Below, piece by piece: positions 43,132 to 51,100 of a stretch of 64,000 nucleotides of DNA. Source of the stretch: Luteibacter sp. OK325 (GTDB taxonomy: Bacteria > Pseudomonadota > Gammaproteobacteria > Xanthomonadales > Rhodanobacteraceae); contig NZ_QAOX01000001.1 of the NCBI RefSeq assembly GCF_003050935.1, forward strand, positions 372,001 to 436,000, given 5' to 3'. The position numbers and the translations under genes were made by a program. Under the pieces are notes generated by a model. It was not told the origin of the DNA and ran no database searches. It worked only from the letters and a program-made list of their open reading frames with translations. The number at the start of each line of letters is the position of its first letter. Position 1 is the stretch's first letter.

Positions 43132-43539
43132 ATGACGCATGAACGAAAAGGCCGTTGCCTGTGTGGCGCGGTGTCATATGTGGTGAAAGGCGAGCCGCAG
43201 GCCGTTGCCGTATGCCACTGCACGCACTGCCAGAAGCAGAGCGGAAGCACGTTCTCGGTCAACCTGTTCTTCAGGGAACAGGATTACGAGCAGCACGGCG
43301 AAACGATGGCCTATCCGGATACGGGCGATAGCGGGCAGCTTTCCTATCGCCATTTTTGCGGCAATTGTGGCTCCCCTATCATCACGAAGGTATCGATGAT
43401 GCCGGGCGTGGTCTTGGTCAAAGCGGGTACGCTCGAGAACATGGAAGGGCTTCATCCGATTATCGAGATCTATACCGATCGCGCCGTGACGTGGCTTCCG
43501 CCCGTCGCCGGCGCGGAGCGCTTCGCGCGCAGCCCGTGA
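43132..43539 (+). CDS. GFA-family (CENP-V/GFA) zinc protein
   Basis: A 135-aa protein with all zinc cysteines of the GFA family: GRCLCGAVSY, CHCTHCQKQSGSTF and HFCGNCGSPI. GFA proteins bind small thiols or their adducts; glutathione-dependent formaldehyde activation is the founding function but is disputed. Tandem with the aldehyde dehydrogenase, in keeping with aldehyde-adduct metabolism. Confidence 0.92.
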   Translation: MTHERKGRCLCGAVSYVVKGEPQAVAVCHCTHCQKQSGSTFSVNLFFREQDYEQHGETMAYPDTGDSGQLSYRHFCGNCGSPIITKVSMMPGVVLVKAGTLENMEGLHPIIEIYTDRAVTWLPPVAGAERFARSP

Positions 43540-43589
43540 TGTCAATAACAGACGAGATTCGAATCGTGTCAGATACGTAAGGACGTACG

Positions 43590-43761
43590 GTTTTACTAAA
43601 TCCGCCGGGCGTTCGACCAAGCTAAGGTGCACCGATTGCCAGCCCGTCGCTGTGTCGCGGCGATAGGACCGACTGGCCGCAATGAACTTGAAGCCGTGGG
43701 GCGCGAGCAGATCGCCGAGCCCCGCCAACAGGTGTTTGCGCCACGCCGCTTCTTCGCTCAC
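43590..43761 (-). pseudogene. 5' fragment of a DUF4304-like gene
   Basis: From ATG at 43761: MSEEAAWRKHLLAGLGDLLA, then HGFKFIAASRSYRRDTATGW and QSVHLSLVERPADLV. This is the beginning of a DUF4304-like protein, common among RHS-linked immunity genes. The frame stays open further left but becomes antisense to the GFA gene and loses similarity, so the gene is cut at about 43590. A second decayed copy is at 45995-46140. Confidence 0.55.
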
Positions 43762-44306
43762 GGTGATGGGTTCACACCATCCGCAGCTCTCACGAACTTA
43801 ACGAGCACTTCCTCCTCAACGTGAAAGGGCGAAAGCAGGCTAGATGCGAGCTGGCACTTCTCGGAGTAGTCGAGCTTCAGCCAGCGCGACGAACTGGCAG
43901 CCCTGTCCAACGCTATGCCCCATTCTCCTCGGTCTTCATCTATAGCGAGCCAATCATCCCAACTCCCGGGACTAAGGCCCGCCGGTAAGTTCGCCGAACG
44001 TATAGCTGCTACAACGTTTCGGTCGCCGATGTCCGGCAGGGTGATCGCCTTGGTCGTCATTACCTCGCCTTCCGCTATCCGCTTCACCTTTGGCATATCT
44101 ACTTTATAAAGCTGCACAGCACCGCATACCGCCAGAAATTGCTCCGGCGTCATCTTGCAGTCTTTCTCAGAACAGCTCACTACTTCGTTGTAGGTCTCTA
44201 GCGGCTTGAAACCAGTCAATGGTTGGACCTGTGCCAAAACCGTATGGCACGCGCACCAAGTCATGGCTATCAAAGCGAACAACACGTGTCGCATGGCGAT
44301 GGGCAT
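43758..44306 (-). CDS. Chimeric gene: secreted domain fused to a shortened immunity protein
   Basis: 182 aa. Residues 1-77 match the N-terminus of the periplasmic protein at 47746-48138: a signal peptide (FALIAMTWCACHTVLAQ) and LETYNEVVSCSEKDCKMTPE, KAVQ-like GAVQLYKVDMPKVKRI. After EGEV it switches to MTTKAITLPDIG, the start of the immunity protein of 39385-39777, from which about 34 internal residues are missing, and continues RNVVAAIRSANLPAGLSPGS to the end. Upstream DNA is also alike in the two secreted copies. The fused protein would send the immunity domain to the periplasm. Confidence 0.65.
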   Translation of the reverse strand: MPIAMRHVLFALIAMTWCACHTVLAQVQPLTGFKPLETYNEVVSCSEKDCKMTPEQFLAVCGAVQLYKVDMPKVKRIAEGEVMTTKAITLPDIGDRNVVAAIRSANLPAGLSPGSWDDWLAIDEDRGEWGIALDRAASSSRWLKLDYSEKCQLASSLLSPFHVEEEVLVKFVRAADGVNPSP

Positions 44307-44414
44307 ATCTAACCGCCTCGATCTAGGGACGTCGCCACTGCAGTCGGCCGCCTCACAGGTCTCGAAAGTTGGTGACGTCGGGGCTACTTTTGGAGAAGTC
44401 CGTATATTCGCTCA

Positions 44415-44795
44415 CTACGTTTCGGCATTGCTTACGTTAGTCAGCTTCAGCCCGACATCGCCGTACTCCGGATCGAAAATTCTCGAAATGAAAAACTTCA
44501 CCTGAGGAAACCTGGCCTCAATCTGATAGCCCCAGGCTTTCTCGATCGACGACAGGATCTGTTTGACCGCAGGGTCATCCAGGCTCCAATCGTCCCCTAC
44601 AATCTGACTCAGTGATTGGTCAATAAGTACAATGTTCAGCCAGCTTTGCGCTTCTTCGGTGGTCGCATGAGTCAGGACTTTTTCGCGCAGTCGTGCCGGG
44701 CCCTCATTGAACCTGTCTAGAAAAAGGTAACCGTCTAACTCCTCAATGGTTGCGACCATCTCGTTTGTGAGGCAGACCAGCTGTTCCAGATTCAT
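44415..44795 (-). CDS. Probable immunity protein to the neighbouring RHS tip
   Basis: A 126-aa acidic helical protein (LEQLVCLTNEMVATIEELDG at the start; ending FPQVKFFISRIFDPEYGDVG). It starts 11 nt after the stop of the RHS tip gene, the usual order core-toxin-immunity. The open frame to 44927 is antisense-free but has no coding character. Part of its 3' end has been copied into the remnant at 39149-39388. Confidence 0.65.
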   Translation of the reverse strand: MNLEQLVCLTNEMVATIEELDGYLFLDRFNEGPARLREKVLTHATTEEAQSWLNIVLIDQSLSQIVGDDWSLDDPAVKQILSSIEKAWGYQIEARFPQVKFFISRIFDPEYGDVGLKLTNVSNAET

Positions 44796-44806
44796 CGTGT
44801 GCCCGC

Positions 44807-45871
44807 TTACGGTTGCGTTGGAGGCGGAGTAGGAGGCGGCGGCGCGGGAGGAACCTCGTCGGGCCTGGGCTTTCTGACAACATCGGACCCTTTTCCGCCA
44901 TTGGGATTGTTCGGATTCGGTTCCCACTCCTTGACGTTTGACCGAGTTATCCCGTCATGGGGCTTTCCACTAGGCCGATATTGCTTCCCTTCATTGGCAT
45001 TTCCGGTGGGGTATGTAGTGTAGCCGCCCTTCCCATCCGGTATCGAATGAGGCGCCCCCCCGGCCTCAGGTAAAGGAGCAGGCGGTTTTGAGCGGATGTC
45101 TTGCGTGACGGGCGCCTGCTGATCTATGTACGAGATCGTGTATTCAACAGCACGCACGGTATAGAGAGATACCAACGCAGCGCCTGCCGCCACTGCCGGC
45201 CCACAGGGTGTCGCGGCACAAGCAACAATGGCTTCGCCGATGCAGAGGTCCTCGACACACCTTCCATCGGGATCCACGTTCTTTATAGGGTTATTGTTGG
45301 CATAGGCATATCGATTGAAGGTAAACACGTTACCCGGCGTTGGCTTGACGGGATCCGGGCTGAGAAAGTGCGAGTTGGGGTCGTAGTAACGAGCCTGCAT
45401 GTACACGAGGTCGACGTCACTATCATTGACGTGGCCCGTATACCCAGGGCCAGTGACAGGTGCACCAAGAGCACTTTGGCCGTAAGGGCGATAGTCGTCG
45501 GACGATCGGAAGTTGCCGAGCGCATCTGTCGTAGCTAGTACCGATCCTTGCAGATTCGTGTAGTAGTAAGAGATTCCGCCCGCCGACGCGGGCCGGTGAG
45601 CGGCTATTAGTTTCCCGGCGAGATAGATGTAGTCAGTGCCGTTGCCCGTTGCCGCGTCGAAGTCCCACAACAGGCTACCGGCGCCGTTGTACGCGTAATA
45701 CGTCGTGCCAGCCGGCGTCACCTTTTTCACGCGACGACCCGCGGCGTCGTAGGTATACGTACCCTTTCCGTCGATCGATGTCAGGCGGTTGGCCTGGTCG
45801 AAGTTGAAGTTCTGCGCGTCCTTGGCAACGGCATTGCCGCGCGCGTCGTAGCGGAACGTGTGCTGCGGCAC
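44807..45871 (-). pseudogene. Displaced RHS C-terminal module with Pro-rich toxin tip
   Basis: 354 aa without start context. Residues 1-200 are the last RHS core repeats (QHTFRYDARGNAVAKDAQNF, YYYTNLQGSVLATTDALGNF, VDLVYMQARYYDPNSHFLS), near-identical in plan to the main RHS protein. After VDPDGR comes a new tip: a hydrophobic stretch, GKPHDGITRSNVKEWEPN and a Pro-rich end (PPAPPPPTPPPTQP), close to RHS tips of the type with KPHDGI and RPRPDE motifs. The 5' side breaks abruptly, so this is an orphan module that could be reunited with an RHS core by recombination. Confidence 0.75.
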
Positions 45872-46319
45872 GCCGTTGTTGCTGATCGAGTAATGATTGC
45901 GGTCAGACCAGCCGCCATGAGCAGCATCAAGACTTCGTGGAAAAGAATGACCTTGAGTATTTTTTCATCACCAGTTACTTCGCATGCGCGTTAGTTCCGG
46001 GCCCGCCCCATTGCCAACCTGTCGCTGTGTCCCGTCGATAGGACCGACGGGCTGCAACGAACTTGAAACGGTGCGGTGCGAGCAGCTCGCCGAGTTCCAC
46101 CAACAAGTGCTTGCGCCACGCCGCCTTTTCGCTCGTTGGTTGGGATACATCCGTTCTATGGTGTACAGCACTATCGTCTCGCCGCGCTCGGCCTCGGGTG
46201 CGTTCTTTCCTGCCAGCGTGACGTCTCGTTCGACATCAGCCCGTCCTTCAAGAACTGGCCTTCCAAACGCGCTAGGTTGCCAGATCCCGTTTCACCAGAT
46301 CCCCTGCCGCTCGCCTCCG
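45872..46319 (-). pseudogene. Decayed gene fragments between RHS modules
   Basis: 448 nt with no intact gene. At about 45890-45980 one minus-strand frame reads EKILKVILFHEVLMLLMAAG, a hydrophobic remnant. At about 45995-46140 another frame reads EKAAWRKHLLVELGELLAPH and FKFVAARRSYRRDTATGWQ, a second copy of the DUF4304-like fragment at 43590-43761. The rest shows nothing I can name. Confidence 0.5.
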
Positions 46320-46679
46320 CTACGGCTGCCTCAAGAAATACTCATTAGAAGCGACAGCTAAGAACATACCAAGCGGAATTCCGACGGTCGTCAAGATCAT
46401 GGCGATCCATATTCGTTTCCACGTCTTATCCCGGACAGAGAGCAGCAAATTCTTTCCGCTTCGCGCACCGGGACCGTCGGTCGGCTTGATAAATTTCTGT
46501 GGATTGAGCAAGAAATCATACGATTGATTTTCCGAAGAATCGAAATCCAGAAACTCGCCCTGTTGCCTGGCCAGTTCTACCGCTTCGATCTTTACTTTCC
46601 GAAGACGGAACAGCGTGATCAAGAAGTAAGTAGATCCGGGGGCGGCGCCGCCGAAAAAGCCATATGAGACTATATCCAC
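46320..46679 (-). CDS. Small membrane protein, possible immunity protein
   Basis: A 119-aa protein with a hydrophobic N-terminal segment (GFFGGAAPGSTYFLITLF), a polar middle part and a C-terminal membrane helix (WIAMILTTVGIPLGMFLAVA). It follows the decayed RHS tip (46680-47693) at the place where an immunity gene is expected, and a membrane immunity protein would fit a periplasm- or membrane-acting toxin. No family recognised. Confidence 0.55.
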   Translation of the reverse strand: MDIVSYGFFGGAAPGSTYFLITLFRLRKVKIEAVELARQQGEFLDFDSSENQSYDFLLNPQKFIKPTDGPGARSGKNLLLSVRDKTWKRIWIAMILTTVGIPLGMFLAVASNEYFLRQP

Positions 46680-46910
46680 GTGTCGCTCCTAAGTGGTGCC
46701 CGCTGCGTTACATGATGGGAATGGTCCAGATCGATGGTACCAAGGGCGTCCACGGAGGCGGTGGCCGTCGCGGTGCTTTCATCGGTTACTCCGGGCGTGC
46801 TCTAGGGCGGTGCCGGCCTTGACCGCCTCCCATGCCACTGTCGATTGCCCCAGCACTTGCCGTTGGATCGATTTCAGTCTTCCCAAGATTGCAGATCTCC
46901 CTCAGCCACC
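46680..46910 (-). pseudogene. Frameshifted remainder of an RHS tip
   Basis: Downstream of the stop at 46911 the tip domain seems to continue in other frames: SSHEVAEGDLQSW in one and LGKTEIDPTASAGAIDSGMG in the next. RHS tips with the IHGHIDSGPARTNSMV start normally go on for about 60 residues, so this is probably its broken 3' part. Confidence 0.4.
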
Positions 46911-47693
46911 TCATGCGACGACCATACTGTTAGTTCTTGCAGGGCCGCTGTCGATGTGGCCATGAATTAGCGCGACCTCACCCTGAGGTATCTTCGCACT
47001 CGCGGTCTTCGCTGTGTTAGTTGATCCCGTCTTTGTGTCGGAGGAGTTCTGCACAGTGAGCTTGCCGTCTTCGCCCTTCACGATGAAGCCTACCTTTTCT
47101 TCCGGGCCGTTGTGAACGGCCACCGTGCTTTTGCCGGTTTCACCGGCCGCCCTTATTTTAGGACTTTCCAGCGTGGTTTGGCCATTCGATGTCGCCACGT
47201 TGTAGGTATCGGCCGTGATCACGCATTGACCGTTCGTGCATGTCGTCGTCCGACCATCTGGATCGATGCGCATGATCGGGTTGTCGTTGACGTACGCATA
47301 GCGATTGAAATTTGCCTGATTTCCGGCAGAAGGGGTTACCGGATCGATACTCAAAAACCGTCCCACACCCGGATCGTAATAGCGCGCCTGCGTGTACACG
47401 AGGTCAACGTCACTATCATTGTTGATTGCAGGCTGTTGGGCATTCGCAGATCTCTCAAGCGCTGTTGCCTCGCGCTCCGTCATGGAGCCTTTCACCATTG
47501 TAATTTGACTGCGGCCATCGACCACTTCGTATTTTTCGATACGGCGGTCATTGACCGCGTAATTAATGATGCCATGGCCAAGCGGCTGCGCGTCGCCTGG
47601 GCTGATCAGGCCGTCGGACGAAACGCCTTCCGCTACGTTCGCTAGGAGCGGCGACAAGTTCGGCTCCAAAAGGGCGCTCATGACCAGCTTCAC
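46911..47693 (-). pseudogene. Mosaic RHS tip module
   Basis: 260 aa built of three parts. Residues 1-15 come from DNA that on the opposite strand encodes an MFS motif A. Residues 16-90 (ISPGDAQPLGHGIINYAVND, RSQITMVKGSMTEREATALE) are unknown. From residue 91 (47423) it is RHS: DSDVDLVYTQARYYDPGVGR, NFNRYAYVNDNPIMRIDPDG, then a tip with GEVALIHGHIDSGPARTNSM, typical of a DUF4329-like or related RHS C-terminal domain, broken after VVA. No core, no credible start. Confidence 0.65.
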
Positions 47694-47745
47694 GCTGGCC
47701 TCCCTTGGCCCCCGTCAACACGTGAGGATCGGTCGTCGGGATCCC

Positions 47746-48138
47746 CTACCGGTTATAGATTTTTTTCTCCAAATGGGATCCCGACGAATCAAAAATATAA
47801 GTGACAGCCGTTGTTCCTCCCGGCGCACCGAATTCCTGGGCTGCCGAACCCGTATCGGGGAAAATCGTTACGTTGATCAAATCATCTTTACTGCCGACCT
47901 GCAGGCTTATCCGTTTCACCTTCGGCATATCTACTTTATAAAGTTGCACCGCTTTACCTAATGCCAGTACTTGCTCAGGTGTCACTCTGCAGTCCTTCTC
48001 GGTGCAGCTCACTGCTTCCTTGTAAGTCTCCAGCGGCTCGAAATCAGTCAAGGGTTGCATCTGTGCCAACACCGGGTGGCATGCGCACCCCATCATGGCT
48101 ATCAAAGCGAAAACCCGTTGTCGTTTGACGATACTCAT
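47746..48138 (-). CDS. Periplasmic protein next to the RHS gene, possible immunity protein
   Basis: A 130-aa protein with signal peptide (VFALIAMMGCACHPVLAQ), then LETYKEAVSCTEKDCRVTPE and a beta-rich C-terminus (INVTIFPDTGSAAQEFG, TAVTYIFDSSGSHLEKKIYN). It starts 50 nt after the stop of the full-length RHS gene on the same strand, which is the immunity position; a secreted immunity protein would suit a Sec-exported toxin. Its N-terminal half is duplicated in the chimera at 43758-44306. Start at MSIVKRQRVF by alignment with that copy. Confidence 0.65.
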   Translation of the reverse strand: MSIVKRQRVFALIAMMGCACHPVLAQMQPLTDFEPLETYKEAVSCTEKDCRVTPEQVLALGKAVQLYKVDMPKVKRISLQVGSKDDLINVTIFPDTGSAAQEFGAPGGTTAVTYIFDSSGSHLEKKIYNR

Positions 48139-48188
48139 ATCTGACTGCCTCGATCGAAGGACGCTGCTACCCATCTTCACTGCGTGAT

Positions 48189-51100
48189 CTATCGCTGCTC
48201 TTCCTCTGCTTCTTGTTGTTGTTGCTGCTGTTCCTGTTGTTGCTGCTGTTCCTGTTGCTGCTGTTGTTGCTGTTGCTGCTGTTGTTGCTGGACGATCTTC
48301 GCCAGGTCGCCCTTGGCACCATTGTAGAATATGTAATAGTTGCCGCCTGGCGTGCCTAAATATCCACGATACTGACCAAGATCACCTGCAAAGTCGGTGT
48401 ACCTCTTCATATCGTCCGGCGAGAAATTGTCACTATTCAGATTGTCTTTGTTGGGATCGCCCGTCGCCACTACGTTATTCGGGCCCAACCGCATGCTGTA
48501 ATTTCCATGCGTGTGATAGTCACCGACCGAGCCCGCAGGCATCGGGGCGTTGCCCCCGGTTTCACTGATCTGCACCGGATTGGTGGCTACAAACTGCTTG
48601 CCCGAAACGACGATGTATCCAAGGTATTCGTGGTTAGTCAGTATGGATGTTCCATTGATGAAACGGAGTGCGTCCAGAGCCGCCATCTCGGGGGTTGCGA
48701 AGGGATCTCCGGGCTTTTGACCATCCTTGTCAACGAAGCGCGCAGGCGAGTTATCTGCATACGCGTATCGATTGAAATTGAATGAGTCTCCCGCGGCCGG
48801 TGTCTTGGGATCGACGCTCAGGAAGCGTCCCGTTCCAGGATCGTAATAGCGCGCCTGCATGTACACCAGGTCAACGTCACTATCGTTGACGTGGCCCGTG
48901 TATCCGGGACCGCTGCCGGGAGTGCCAAGAGCGTTCTCGCCATAAGGACGATAGTCATTGGACGAACGCGCATTGCCGGACGCGTCGGTTGTAGAGAGTA
49001 CCGATCCTTGCGGATTCGTGTAGTAGTACGAGACTCCGCCCGCCGCCACCGGCCGGTGGCCAGCGATAAGATGCCCGGCAAGATAGATGTAATCGGTGCC
49101 GCTCCCCGTTGCGGCATCAGAATCCCACATCAGCTTTCCGGTACTGCTGTAGGCGTAATAGGTTGTTCCCGCTGGCGTGACCTTCTTCACGCGGCGTCCG
49201 GCGGCGTCGTAGGTGTACGTACCGCTACCGTCGATCGAGATCAGTCGATTCGCCAGGTCGAAGTTGAGGACTCGCGAGTCTTTGGCAACGGTATTGCCGC
49301 GTGCGTCATAGCGGAACGTGTGCTGCGGTACGCCGTTGTTACTGATCGACGCCAGCAGGTTGAAGGCATCGTAGTTGTATGTACTGGTACCTGAGCTGTT
49401 CGTCAGGCTGCGAATGTTGTTGAGCGTGTCGTAGGTATACGACTCGGTTCCCCACAGGTTGCCCGCCGTGGCCGCGGTGAGACGATCCAGGCCGTCGTAC
49501 GTCATAGATCTGGTGCGCTGGTTGTTCGTCGCGATGTCGGTGAGCTGGGTGACGTTTCCGTTGGCGTCGTAGGTGATGTTCTCGGAGATGACGGGCGTTG
49601 TACCAGGCTGCCTGAAGGCAAAATTGCCGAACGTGTCCCGAAGGTTCTTGGTGCCGACATAGCTCGCACCACTACCCATCTGGTAGAACTGGATCGTTCC
49701 GTCCTTGAAGAGCGACAGATTCGACACATAACTTCCCACGATGGTCGGGCGACCGATGGCGTCCGGGTTGTACGGCACGAACTCGCCATCGGGATAGCTG
49801 GTCGAGCTTAAGGTGCCATTGGCATCGTAGCCGTATCCCAGCGTCCAGTTGTGGCCATCGATCGACAGGGTTTCGCTGGTAAGCAGGCTTCTCTTGTTGC
49901 GCCCGAAGGTCCAGCCGACCGTACCCGAGGTACTGGTCGCCATATCGCCCAGCGCATCGTAAGTGAAGGTGCTGGGCTGGGTGCCGGTCGGATAGACAAT
50001 CGAGGTGACACGGTTCATGGCGTCGTAGGCACGCACGGTCTTGGTGCTTTCCACCACCTGGTCCTGCCCACAGCCTGTGCCGTTGAACGACGCGCCGGAC
50101 ACGCTCCAGGCGAAGTTGTCGGCGTTGTCGTAGGCCATGATCTCGCTGCCGGATTCCGGCTCCCACGTGCGGCACAGGCGGTGCTCGCTGTCGTAGCTCA
50201 GCTTCTTGCTGACTAATTGGCCAGCGCCATCCTGGGTGATGATCAGCGGATTGCCGTACGTGTCGCGGAGAATCGCCTGGTCGACGCTCTCGGGCGCCTG
50301 CACGTGGATGACCTGGTCATAGGCCGGCTCGTCGAACATCTGGAAGGTGTTCGTGGTGATATTGCCCTTCGCATCCTTCGCCTGAGTGCGGCCGCCGCCA
50401 AGATACGTGGTGATCGTTATCAGGTCACCAAGCTCGGACGTATGCCGCGTCCCGTTCGGGCGATTAAGCACGTCGCGGAAAGTAGCAAGGCCATTACCCA
50501 TGTTGGATGGGAACGGAGCACCGGTATACCAGTACGATTGAAAAGACTGATTTCCCCTCCAGTCATAGTCCGTGCGCATGCTGTAGTAGATGCTGTTATC
50601 GGCGGGGTGCGAATCGTGAATGATTGGCCTGAGCATCGCGTCGTAGTAGAGCTGGTCAACGCTGTTGCCCTGAGTGGTCGTCTTCCGCCAGTGCACACCG
50701 CCAATGTTGCGGTCGGCCGCGGGCATGAGTTCGTACACGATGTGCTGCGCATTCCATGCGACCGAGTCGCCGCCCGGATAGGCGATGGTGGAGAGACGTC
50801 CGATCACGTCGTAGCCGTAGCTGGTGACATCGCCCTTCTGGTTCGCGATGGCGGTGATCTGACCCAGGTCGTCGACCGCGAGCGACTGCCCGGTGCCGTC
50901 CGGGTACAGAATGGTGCGCGGAATACCGCGGTAGTAGTTCTGTAGCGAAGTCGTATGGCTGTTGCCATCGGTGAACGTTGCAAGCTGACCTTGCGGATTG
51001 AAGGTATAGCTCATCACCGTGCGACCAAAATGGTGGCGCTCGAGCAAGGTGAAGTCGGTCGGGTTGTAGACGTTCTCGCTAACGGTCTCGCCCGCGGTTA

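Noticed and set aside
43174-43589. Left part of the 195-aa minus-strand frame starting at 43761
   Set aside because: This part is antisense to the GFA gene with its complete zinc motifs; only the first 57 or so codons resemble a DUF4304-like protein.
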